64,000 bases of DNA, from positions 124,001 through 188,000 of the forward strand of contig NZ_FOIJ01000004.1 of the NCBI RefSeq assembly GCF_900111745.1, read 5' to 3'. Shown piece by piece: positions 1 through 7,337 of this stretch. The position numbers and the translations under genes are program-made. This DNA comes from Stigmatella erecta (lineage in GTDB: Bacteria > Myxococcota > Myxococcia > Myxococcales > Myxococcaceae). How positions within the stretch are numbered: the stretch's first letter is position 1; every line of letters starts with the position of its first letter. Under the pieces are notes generated by a model. That model saw only the letters and a program-made list of their open reading frames with translations, had not been told where the DNA came from and made no database searches.

Positions 1-85
1 AGGACAAGAGTTCGAACATGGTGTCTCAGGGGTGAGGGCCGGGCTGTATGGCCCAGCGCGTTGGGGAGGGGGGGAAGGGAGCCGG

Positions 86-1126
86 TCACTCCGGGCTGAG
101 GAACTTGTTGACGACCGGGTTGTTATTGGAGTCCCAGCCCAGCACGCCCAGGTACAGGCCCCGGCGGCCCCCGTCATCGGTCTGCGCGTCGAAGTTGATG
201 GGGCAGGGGCTGCCACCGCACAGCCAGCCGTGGAAGAAGATCCGCTGCCCCTCGTCGATCGCCGCGGCGATGTCCGCGCCGCCGGGACCGCACACGCCGC
301 CCGTGTTCGAATCCGTGAGCAGGGTGTGCTGCGTGACGCTGTTGAAGGCGTTGGTGCCCACGCCGTTGGCCCGCATCCAGATGGTCTCGTAGGTGCACTT
401 GTTATACGGCCCGCGAGAGGCGAACAGGATGTAGTCCCCGGCGCGCTTCACCAGGACCGGGTTCTCCACGATGCGGTCCGAGCGCAGCAGCTGACGGCTG
501 GTGGCATCGACCGCCACGTGGGTGCCGGCGGCGTTGAGCCGGACGATGCGCAACGACGAAGGCAGTTGCTGCGTCTTGTAGAGCAGGAAGCGCGCCCCGT
601 CGCTGTCCTTGAACCCGGACGGGTCGATGACGCCGGCGGTCGCGATGGGGCGGCCCGGGACGGTGTCATCCGGCGAGGGGACGTCCGCCGCCCCCGGGCA
701 GACCAGCGGCCCGCCCACGACCGGAGTGAACGGCCCGAGTGGCGAGCTGGCGGTGGCCGCGCCGATACAGCGCTGGTTGGCGTCCAGCCCGTTGACGGGG
801 GCGGCGAAGTAGAGGACCCACTCGTTCGCGCTGATCCGCTCCAGATCCGGGGCCCACATGCCGCCGCCCGTGGCCCACGAGGGCTTCGAGGTGAGGGCAG
901 GCCCCTCGGCGCCCCATGGACCGGAGGCGATGTTCCCCTGGGCCGAGGGGACGAGGCTTCCGGTCGCCATGCCGTAGAACTGGCTGTTGTGGTTGACCAC
1001 GGACGGATCCGCGAACCCACCACTCGGCGCATACACGGGCCGGGGCGCAGCGCCTGCGCTGAAGGAGATGCTGAGGCAGGCGGCGAACGCGGCGGATGCG
1101 CCCAGGGCGCGACGGCGGGGTGTCAT
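86..1126 (-). CDS. Secreted glycoside hydrolase family 43-like protein
   Basis: A 346-residue exported protein with an N-terminal signal peptide (RRRALGASAAFAACLSISFS, cleavage near AGAAP). The mature part reads as a five-bladed beta-propeller of the GH43 type, which cleaves arabinans, xylans or related plant polysaccharides. The three expected acidic positions are visible: Asp in GGFADPSVV near the mature N terminus, Asp in AGVIDPSGFKD, and Glu in IVENPVLVKRAG. The exact substrate cannot be read from sequence. ATG at 1126 is used; a TTG directly before it is also in frame, and an AGGAGG-type ribosome site lies about 11 bases upstream. The upstream DNA (about 1140-1195) is AT-rich compared with the rest of the window and probably holds the promoter. 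It lies downstream of, and on the same strand as, the larger glucanase, but a terminator separates them, so the two are probably transcribed apart. The family call is fairly secure, the specificity is not. Confidence 0.8.
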   Translation of the reverse strand: MTPRRRALGASAAFAACLSISFSAGAAPRPVYAPSGGFADPSVVNHNSQFYGMATGSLVPSAQGNIASGPWGAEGPALTSKPSWATGGGMWAPDLERISANEWVLYFAAPVNGLDANQRCIGAATASSPLGPFTPVVGGPLVCPGAADVPSPDDTVPGRPIATAGVIDPSGFKDSDGARFLLYKTQQLPSSLRIVRLNAAGTHVAVDATSRQLLRSDRIVENPVLVKRAGDYILFASRGPYNKCTYETIWMRANGVGTNAFNSVTQHTLLTDSNTGGVCGPGGADIAAAIDEGQRIFFHGWLCGGSPCPINFDAQTDDGGRRGLYLGVLGWDSNNNPVVNKFLSPE

Positions 1127-1235
1127 CAACGGGGAATCCTCCTGGAGGGCTTATACGTTTATTTCTGTTTAAAATGAATAGACTCGTATTTCAGCTTTTG
1201 TGGACGGGGCAACACAGAGTGCTGGGCTTACCGGC

Positions 1236-1280
1236 ATGAAGGCAGCGGGAGTCGAACCCGCACATTCCTCCTCAACAGCG
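1236..1280 (-). other. tRNA/tmRNA-like 3' fragment (T-arm remnant)
   Basis: On the minus strand, bases 1261 to 1245 form a perfect T-arm: five-base-pair stem GCGGG/CCCGC around the seven-base loop TTCGACT, followed by TGCCTTCATGCC where an acceptor 3' strand would be. No matching 5' acceptor strand, D-arm or anticodon arm could be found upstream, so this is not a working tRNA. The loop and stem resemble the 3' end of a tRNA or of tmRNA. Such fragments are often left where integrative elements recombine into tRNA genes, but no integrase is present here. The T-arm match is direct; the origin is inference. Confidence 0.4.
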
Positions 1281-1321
1281 GTGAGTTCGAGCCCCATGCG
1301 CCCCCTCGCCCAGATTAGAGG

Positions 1322-1489
1322 GTGAGCAATGCTGTCTTGGGCTTTGCTGTGTCCTTCGCCGCGGGTTTCACGGTGGGCAACGCGGAACAGAGCGCGGCGC
1401 CGGAGCCTGAATCCTCCGTGGTTCCCAACTGTGGGGAGATCTGTGGCGGGGCGTACATCATCGTCCGCGGACAGTGCGTCTGCATGTAA
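1322..1489 (+). CDS. Possible small exported Cys-rich peptide (start uncertain, perhaps decayed)
   Basis: A 55-codon frame starting at GTG 1322 encodes a hydrophobic stretch (AVLGFAVSFAAGFTVGNAEQ) that looks like the core and cleavage site of a signal peptide. It is followed by a short Glu/Pro linker and a Cys-rich tail, VVPNCGEICGGAYIIVRGQC then VCM and stop, with four Cys in 18 residues. Myxobacterial genomes carry many short exported peptides of this build. Against it: an in-frame TAG sits just upstream at 1316-1318, the N-terminal positively charged part of a signal peptide is missing, and no well-spaced ribosome site is seen. The gene may have lost its 5' end or use another start. A terminator follows at 1556-1592. 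Confidence 0.4.
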   Translation: MSNAVLGFAVSFAAGFTVGNAEQSAAPEPESSVVPNCGEICGGAYIIVRGQCVCM

Positions 1490-1555
1490 GCCGCGCTGCC
1501 CCGAGCCTCGCGGGCGGCCTCCTGCTGCACGTGCAGGGGCGGGGGGAGGGCAAAG

Positions 1556-1592
1556 AAAAACCCAGCAACCTGTCAAGGATTGCTGGGTTTCT
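1556..1592. terminator. Bidirectional rho-independent terminator
   Basis: Perfect inverted repeat AAACCCAGCAA / TTGCTGGGTTT around an 11-base loop, flanked by an A-run on the left (1553-1560) and T-rich bases on the right (1588-1592). It lies 18 bases beyond the stop codon of the minus-strand glucanase gene and can also end plus-strand transcription from the small peptide frame. Confidence 0.8.
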
Positions 1593-1609
1593 TGGGATGG
1601 AGCGGAGCT

Positions 1610-4600
1610 TTACCAGCCGCTGTTGCCGGACACCTTGTTGAAGGTGAACCGGTTGCTGGGGTTCAGCAGGCCTCCCGAGGCCGAGCCCGTCACGGTCACG
1701 TTGGTGCAGGTGGCCGTTCCCGGCACGTTCTGGGTCTCCAGCCCATAGGTGCCCGAGCCCTTGATGGTGATGTTGTTCAGGGTCACGTTGGAGATGGGCT
1801 CGTTGTTCACGGCAGGAGTGGTGGGCGGCGGCGTCTTTCCGAAGCTGAACTTGACGCCCGAGAAGGTGCTGTCGTTGAGCTCCACCCCGTCCACGAGGAT
1901 GTGGCCCGTGATGGCCTTGCGCGACGCGTGGATCCACACCGCTCCGGCCGTCATCCCGAAGTTCACCGACTGATCGCCGCCGGTCCGGTTGAACGTCACC
2001 CGTTTGATCTCGGTGGTCCCCAGGAAGGGCAGGTCCGCGAACCAGTCGGTGACGAGCACGCCCGACGAGGCGTAGTGCGTGTCCGAGCCCACGCTGTCGA
2101 GGAGCTTGTTGTCCCGGCCGTTGTAGATGGCGAAGGTGTTGGCGAGGTTGGGCAGCTGCGCGGTGTTGTAGCGGAACGTGCAGTTCTCGTTGATGTTGCC
2201 GTCGGACCACATGGCGAAGGCGTCATCGCCCGTGTTGCGGGTGTGGACGTGGCTGACCGTCGAGTTCTTGATGCCCGCGTGGAGGTTGATTCCGTCCGCG
2301 TAGACGTTGCGCACGCGGCCGTTGACGATGAACAGGCCGTCCGTGGGAGGCCGGATCCAGTAGGCCACCTTGGCGTGCTCGATCCAGATGTTCTGGAAGT
2401 GCGAGCCCGTGCCGAAGCTCTCCTGGAACGCCGCCCGGTCCGGGTCGTCCCTGCGCTCGACGATGTCGCCGAAGTACGACAGGTCGAACACCTTGACGTT
2501 GTTCCCCGTGCCGTAGAAGTGCTCACCGTAATTGGTGGCCTGGAGCCGCGTGTACCAGGGGCCCGCGCCCCGCAGGTGGATGTTGTCCAGGTCCACCCGG
2601 CCATTCATGTGGAAGACGCCCGCGGGAATCCAGACGCCCACCTTGCCGGTGGACTTCGCGTTGCTGATGGCGTTGCGGATCGCCTGGGTGTCATCCGTGC
2701 CATCGTCCGCCCGGGCCCCGAAGTCCGTGATGCTCACGAAGTTCATGGGCATGGTCAGCGCCGGGTCCACCTGCTCGAGGTCAATCAGGTCGACCGTGTA
2801 GTAGGCCGCCGTGTCGCCGCTGTCCTTCTGCAGCTTGACGGTGGCCCCCGCCGGAATGGACGGCAGCAGGAACCGGCTCTCGTCATAGAAGCGGTGCGGA
2901 CCCGGATCCCACTCGTTGGGCTTGGAGGGGGTGCTCGGGCTGTTGCCGTAGGGGTAGCCGCCGTAGACCCAGGCATGCTTGGAGCTGAGCGGCAGGGCCT
3001 GGACCTTGCTGCCGTTGACGTACAGGCTCAGCGTCGCGTTGGTGCCGGTGCCCGTCGACGTGTCCGGCATGCTGTAGCGCACGACGAGCGAGTTGGCCGC
3101 CTGCGGCGCGGTCCACTGCACGTAGTGGCCCGTCTGGGTGAGCTTGACGGCCCGGCGCCCCGAGGACTCGGCCTCCACCGTGCCCGGCGTCCGGTTGGGG
3201 CTGAGCACCGCGGCGTTGGTCGAGCCCGCCTCGGCCTCCAGCTCCTGGTAGGGCAGGGTGGCGCCCCGGGCCGAGAGGGCCTTGCCATCGACGATGGCCA
3301 CGGCGTTGATGTTCACCCCGCCGGTGGTGCCGGGATCATACTGGTAGGTGATGGTGTTGAGCCCCCGGCGCAGGGTCAGGCTCTCGGTCTTCAGCGCCCA
3401 GCCCGAGGTGCTGGTGCTGGCCAGGTTCGTCGTCGCGAAGTACAGGCCATTGACGTAGACGTTCAGGGTCTTGGTGGTGCCCGAGGGGTTCGCGTAGTGC
3501 AGCCCCACGGTGTGGTTCTTCGCGGTGTCCGCGTTGACCGTGAAGATGGCGCGCGCGCCCACGGCGGCGAAGTTCCGCAGGTGGGTGGACTCGCGGATGA
3601 CGCCGCCGGAGAAGAACTGCTCCTCTGCCTCATACACGAAGCCGGAGCCCGCGGGCGGAGCGGGAGGCGGCGGGGGCGGCGGGGCCACCGCGCTGACGTT
3701 GAGGCTGTCCAGGTTGACGTTGCCCGAGTCGGACGTGTCGAACTTGTAGCTCAGCGTCTGGGCACCCGCGTTCAGGGTGAGCGTCTCGGTTTGCGTGCCC
3801 CAGGTGTCCCAGTTGGCCGTGGCCTCGAGCGGGATCTGCTTCAGCTTCGTGGTGCCCTGGTAGAGGCTCAGGGTCATCACGCTGCCGGTGCCGTTGGCAT
3901 AGCGAAGCGCCACCTCGTAGGTGCCCGCGGCGGCCGCGGTGACGGTGAAGCGGACGGCGGCATTGCCCTTGTTGCTGTCGGTGAAGCCGCCCACGAAGGC
4001 GCTACCAGAGGCGCCCGTGTGGTCGGTGGCCCGCACCGTGCCGCCCAGCAGCTCCGCGTTCTCCGCCTCGTAGAGGGGGCCCGAGCCCTGGGGCGGCGGG
4101 GTCACCACCGCGTTCACGCTGAGGCTGTCCAGGTTGACGTTGCCCGAGTCGGACGTGTCGAACTTGTAGCTCAGCGTCTGGGCACCCGCGCTCAGGGCGA
4201 GCGTCTCGGTCTGCGTGCCCCAGGTGTCCCAGTTGGCCGTCGCGGCCAGGGTGACCTGCTTCAGCTTCGTGGTGCCCCGGTAGAGGCTCAGGGTCATCGG
4301 GCTGCCGGTGCCGTTGGCATAGCGCAGCGTCACGTCGTGGTTGCCCGCGGAGGCCGCGGTGACGGTGAAGCGGACGGCGGCATTGCCCTTGTTGCCGTCG
4401 GTGAAGCCGCCCACGAAGGCATTGCCGGAGGCGCCGGTATGGTCGGTGGCCCGCACCGCGCCGCCCAGCAGCTCCGCGTTCTCCGCCTCATAGACCGTGG
4501 CGGCCGCCTGCTGTTCCAGCGCCCAGCTTTCCTCGGGGGACAGCGCCTCGGGGGACAGGCATCCCGCGCCCGCGCTCAAGCTCGTCATCAGGAGCATCCG

Positions 4601-4630
4601 CGTGCCCCACGTTCTCCATAGGCTCTTCAT
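1610..4630 (-). CDS. Large secreted GH87-like (alpha-1,3-glucanase/mycodextranase type) hydrolase with three carbohydrate-binding modules
   Basis: A 1006-residue exported protein. Residues 1-40 form a lipoprotein-like signal (LLMTSLSAGAGC). Two nearly identical CBM6/CBM35-like beta-sandwich modules follow (about 46-325, each starting VYEAENAELLGG or LYEAENAELLGG), then a Pro/Gly linker, a third more distant module (about 330-455) and another beta-rich segment (about 460-635). The C-terminal 370 residues open with VSITDFGARADDGTDDTQAI, the start of a right-handed beta-helix. Near residue 778 the motif ADGINLH is followed by NTGDDAFAMW, so one Asp is followed by an Asp pair 23 and 24 residues later, the pattern of the GH87 active site. 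GH87 enzymes cut alpha-1,3-glucan of fungal walls or related glucans, which suits a predatory or saprophytic bacterium. A GAGAGGA ribosome site precedes ATG 4630. A pectate-lyase-superfamily enzyme of other specificity remains possible. Confidence 0.78.
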   Translation of the reverse strand: MKSLWRTWGTRMLLMTSLSAGAGCLSPEALSPEESWALEQQAAATVYEAENAELLGGAVRATDHTGASGNAFVGGFTDGNKGNAAVRFTVTAASAGNHDVTLRYANGTGSPMTLSLYRGTTKLKQVTLAATANWDTWGTQTETLALSAGAQTLSYKFDTSDSGNVNLDSLSVNAVVTPPPQGSGPLYEAENAELLGGTVRATDHTGASGSAFVGGFTDSNKGNAAVRFTVTAAAAGTYEVALRYANGTGSVMTLSLYQGTTKLKQIPLEATANWDTWGTQTETLTLNAGAQTLSYKFDTSDSGNVNLDSLNVSAVAPPPPPPPAPPAGSGFVYEAEEQFFSGGVIRESTHLRNFAAVGARAIFTVNADTAKNHTVGLHYANPSGTTKTLNVYVNGLYFATTNLASTSTSGWALKTESLTLRRGLNTITYQYDPGTTGGVNINAVAIVDGKALSARGATLPYQELEAEAGSTNAAVLSPNRTPGTVEAESSGRRAVKLTQTGHYVQWTAPQAANSLVVRYSMPDTSTGTGTNATLSLYVNGSKVQALPLSSKHAWVYGGYPYGNSPSTPSKPNEWDPGPHRFYDESRFLLPSIPAGATVKLQKDSGDTAAYYTVDLIDLEQVDPALTMPMNFVSITDFGARADDGTDDTQAIRNAISNAKSTGKVGVWIPAGVFHMNGRVDLDNIHLRGAGPWYTRLQATNYGEHFYGTGNNVKVFDLSYFGDIVERRDDPDRAAFQESFGTGSHFQNIWIEHAKVAYWIRPPTDGLFIVNGRVRNVYADGINLHAGIKNSTVSHVHTRNTGDDAFAMWSDGNINENCTFRYNTAQLPNLANTFAIYNGRDNKLLDSVGSDTHYASSGVLVTDWFADLPFLGTTEIKRVTFNRTGGDQSVNFGMTAGAVWIHASRKAITGHILVDGVELNDSTFSGVKFSFGKTPPPTTPAVNNEPISNVTLNNITIKGSGTYGLETQNVPGTATCTNVTVTGSASGGLLNPSNRFTFNKVSGNSGW
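3690..4500. repeat. Two in-frame 420-bp tandem copies (140-residue binding module)
   Basis: Identical blocks recur exactly 420 bases apart, for example the run from 3702 (GAGGCTGTCCAGGTTGACGT) and again from 4122. The two copies encode the first two carbohydrate-binding modules of the GH87-like enzyme. They differ at scattered positions and in the linker, where the left copy has a longer Pro-rich stretch. The high nucleotide identity points to a recent duplication or to gene conversion. Confidence 0.85.
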
Positions 4631-4680
4631 CCGGGTCCTCTCGTTTTTCCGGGCGCAGGTGCGGCCAGAGACCGGGAAGA

Positions 4681-4735
4681 TGACCCAGAAATACTTGAAT
4701 TTAACGAAAAATAAGTATTCTTGTTATTGATTGGA
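4681..4735. promoter_or_regulatory. AT-rich promoter region with inverted repeat upstream of the GH87-like gene
   Basis: This AT-rich island in otherwise GC-rich DNA contains the inverted repeat AATACTT (4690-4696) / AAGTATT (4713-4719). It lies 60-90 bases upstream of the start codon at 4630 and may hold the promoter and an operator. No regulator is identifiable. Confidence 0.35.
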
Positions 4736-4770
4736 AGCCGGCTTTGACGGCTTGCGGCATTCGGGGTGGC

Positions 4771-5412
4771 TCAATCCCTCGGGGGCCTGCGGGGCAGCTC
4801 CGCGCTGAACACCGCTTGCAGCAGGTCCATCAGCCCGGGCCAGGCTTCGGCGGACAGCCAGAGCCCCTCGCCATCGTGCTCGGCGGAGAGCACCAGCGAG
4901 GAGGTGTCGAAGAGCCGGGCGGGCACCACGCCGTGGGCGGGGAGCTTGCCCTCCACCTCCAGCACCTGTCCGTTCCAGCGCAGGCCGGGCGGCAGCAGCT
5001 TGCCGGCCAGCACCCGCACCGCCTCGTTCCCGGCCCCCGCGCGCAGCACCCCCATCAGCGCGGAGGCCGTCAGGGACTCCTCCAGCTCGACCTTGCCTGG
5101 GGTGCGCAGCCACAGCTTGTAGCGGCCGGAGGACAGCTCCACCTGCTCCAGCGTGGCCTCCACGCGAAGCCGCCAGCCGCTCACCGCCAGGCGCACGTCG
5201 TACACCTCGGGCCGGGACTCCCACGCGCGCAGCTCCAGCGCCTTCACGTGGCGCAGCGCCTGGCGCGTGAGCGCCTCCACGCGCGTGTGAGACAGCCGCA
5301 TCCGCTTGTGTCCCACGTCGACCGTCACGTCCTTCGCCAGGGCCGAGGGCAGGCGCTTCACCCAGTCGAGCGCGCCCTCCAGCACCTTCGTCGTCCGCGA
5401 TTGACCGGCCAT
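4771..5412 (-). CDS. Hypothetical protein, soluble, 213 residues
   Basis: Not recognised. The protein starts MAGQSRTTKVLEGALDWVKR, has no signal peptide and no long hydrophobic segment, and looks like a mixed alpha/beta protein with amphipathic strands (YDVRLAVSGWRLRVEATLEQ, YKLWLRTPGKVELEE) and a C-terminal helix. It could belong to a lipid- or ligand-binding beta fold, but no motif supports that. ATG 5412 was chosen because a strong GGGGGAGGA ribosome site stands about six bases upstream; the frame stays open further upstream without a better start. It runs divergently from the FHA-domain gene, the two starts being about 145 bases apart, so they share a promoter region. Confidence 0.65.
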   Translation of the reverse strand: MAGQSRTTKVLEGALDWVKRLPSALAKDVTVDVGHKRMRLSHTRVEALTRQALRHVKALELRAWESRPEVYDVRLAVSGWRLRVEATLEQVELSSGRYKLWLRTPGKVELEESLTASALMGVLRAGAGNEAVRVLAGKLLPPGLRWNGQVLEVEGKLPAHGVVPARLFDTSSLVLSAEHDGEGLWLSAEAWPGLMDLLQAVFSAELPRRPPRD

Positions 5413-5557
5413 TGCGTGTCCTCCCCCGCGGAACTCTGCCTGGATTCCCGCCGCGCGGCGATCCTCACCGGGCGTCCGGGCCCCCGTCAAAATCGTCACC
5501 GGGGGCCTGGCCGGGCGTTCGTGGATGCCTCGCCGGTCGTGTAGGCTCGGGGGAACG

Positions 5558-7237
5558 ATGTGGCAGATCATCATCAACGGTCCGGGCTATTTCGATACCC
5601 CCTATGACTTGCCGGAGGGCATCACCTGCCTTGGCCGCGCGGATGAGAATGACATCGTGCTGGGGGGGGATCTCGTCTCGCGCCGGCACGCGCGATTGCA
5701 CGTGGAAGGCGACGCGCTGCGCATCGAGGACATGGGCAGCCGCAATGGCAGCCGCGTCAATGGCACCCCCCTGCAGGGCAGCAAGCCGCTGAACCCCGGT
5801 GACACCGTCACCCTGGGCGAGAACACCCTGACCATCCGCCAGCCCCACACGGTGGAGAGCGCCGCCACGGAGATGGTCGACCTGGGGGCCGGTGGGGTCC
5901 GCCGCTTCGGCCACGGGGAGGATGTGGCCCCCGCCGTCATCCTCACCAAGAACATGAAGGACCTCGACGTGCTGCGCGCGCTCGACAACTTCACGCCCTT
6001 TCCCTTCGAGGAGAACCTTCAGGCCAGCCCCATTGGCACCGCCGCCCCGCGCGTCTCCTACGAGACGCTCGTGCTGATGCTCCGCGCCGCCGAGGCGCTG
6101 GCCTCCTCCGAGACGCTCGCCTCCTTTCTCGACAACGTCATGGACCGGGTGCTCGAGCGCACCGAGGCCACCACCGCCGTGGTGTTGCTGCGCCACCCCA
6201 CCGGCGCGCTCGTGCCCGCCGCGGTGCGCCACCGGGGCAAGCTGACGGCCGGCGAGGTGCCCGTCTCGGATGCCATCGTCGAGGAGGCGCTGCGTCAGGG
6301 CCGCGCCCTGGCCGTGGGGGATGTGCGCGATGACCGGCGCTTCGCCAGCCGCGAGAGCGTCATCCTCTATGGGGTGGACCGGGTGCTCTGCATTCCCATT
6401 GGCCGGGAGGCGCCCTTCGCGGGCGTGCTCTACGTCAACACGCCCGCGAGCGGAGAGACCACGCTGGAGGTCATGCTCGATGCGTGCTCCGCCGTGGCCC
6501 ACCTGGTGGCCAGCGGCGTGCAGCGCTTTCACCCCAAGGAGGGGGGGAGCACCTCCGCGCTGCGCCGCACCCTGGATCGCTTCCACTCGCCCGAGGTGGC
6601 CGAGCGCCGCGCCACGGAGGCCCTGCGCAGCGGGGGCCGTCTGCCCGGACTGGAAGAGCGCACCCTCACGGTTCTTTATGTGGAGATGGTGGGCTTCGCC
6701 GCGCTCTCCGCCAAGCTGGGGGCCCTGCGCGCGGGCGCGGTGCTCTCCGAGTTCCATGCCAAGATGAGCGGGCTCATCTTCAGCTTCGAGGGCTCGGTGG
6801 AGGCCTTCCTGGGCGAGTCCATGCGGGCCCTGTTCGGGGCGCCCTACAGCCAGCCGGACGATGCGGTCCGGGCGGTGCGGGCCAGCCTGGCGCTGCGCAT
6901 GGACTGGGAGCGCGCCATGTCCCGCCGTCCCGCCGAGGAGCGGTGTGGGTTGCGCATCGGCCTGCATACCACCAAGGCGCTGGTGGGCATGGTGGGGGAG
7001 CAGACCCGCCTGGACTTCGCCGCCGTGGGGGAGGGGATGCCGGTGGCCCGGTGGCTGGCGGCCACCGCCACGCCCGGGCAGGTGCTCATCACGGGCAAGA
7101 CGCTGGCCTCCATCGGGGCCCGGTTCGACGTCCTCCCGCTGGGAGAGCGGGTCATCCGCCCGCCGAGGGACCGGACGGCCGCTTTCGAGGTGCTGGAGGA
7201 GGACATCGCCCAAATCACCCGGCCGGGGGTCAAGTAA
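5558..7237 (+). CDS. FHA-GAF-class III cyclase-like signalling protein with altered catalytic residues
   Basis: A 559-residue cytoplasmic protein of three domains. FHA (1-95) shows GRADENDIVL, SRRHARL and DMGSRNGSRVNG, the phosphothreonine-binding signature. GAF (about 165-315) is a small-molecule or redox sensor. A class III nucleotide cyclase homology domain follows (about 365-535). In that domain the two metal-binding Asp positions are Glu (VLYVEMVGF where FADIRGF is usual, and AFLGESMRALFG where GD is usual), and the region normally reading VNxAxR reads MPVARW without the Asn. It may therefore be inactive as a cyclase, or make a different product, and act as a regulator. The FHA domain suggests it binds a phosphorylated kinase; a Hanks-type kinase gene follows 100 bases downstream. 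ATG 5558 is preferred over upstream starts because FHA homology begins there and a GGGGGAA site precedes it. Confidence 0.82.
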   Translation: MWQIIINGPGYFDTPYDLPEGITCLGRADENDIVLGGDLVSRRHARLHVEGDALRIEDMGSRNGSRVNGTPLQGSKPLNPGDTVTLGENTLTIRQPHTVESAATEMVDLGAGGVRRFGHGEDVAPAVILTKNMKDLDVLRALDNFTPFPFEENLQASPIGTAAPRVSYETLVLMLRAAEALASSETLASFLDNVMDRVLERTEATTAVVLLRHPTGALVPAAVRHRGKLTAGEVPVSDAIVEEALRQGRALAVGDVRDDRRFASRESVILYGVDRVLCIPIGREAPFAGVLYVNTPASGETTLEVMLDACSAVAHLVASGVQRFHPKEGGSTSALRRTLDRFHSPEVAERRATEALRSGGRLPGLEERTLTVLYVEMVGFAALSAKLGALRAGAVLSEFHAKMSGLIFSFEGSVEAFLGESMRALFGAPYSQPDDAVRAVRASLALRMDWERAMSRRPAEERCGLRIGLHTTKALVGMVGEQTRLDFAAVGEGMPVARWLAATATPGQVLITGKTLASIGARFDVLPLGERVIRPPRDRTAAFEVLEEDIAQITRPGVK

Positions 7238-7248
7238 ACAGACCTGGA

Positions 7249-7266
7249 GGGCCCCTTTGGGGGCCC
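7249..7266. terminator. GC-rich hairpin between the FHA gene and the kinase gene
   Basis: GGGCCCC / GGGGCCC, seven base pairs around TTTG, 11 bases after the stop codon of the FHA gene. There is no T-run, so it may be only a weak terminator or an mRNA 3' end stabiliser. Confidence 0.35.
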
Positions 7267-7337
7267 CGGGTGGGTTGCCGGGTTGAGAGCAGGCGCCGAA
7301 CCGGCTTGAATGCGGTCCCCGTGGGCTTCCACACCGC

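Noticed and set aside
1236-1310. Intact tRNA gene
   Set aside because: Only the T-arm folds; no acceptor partner strand, D-arm or anticodon arm is found.
1580-4621. A 1013-codon plus-strand frame opposite the GH87-like gene
   Set aside because: Composition artefact; the minus-strand frame has a signal peptide and recognisable domains.
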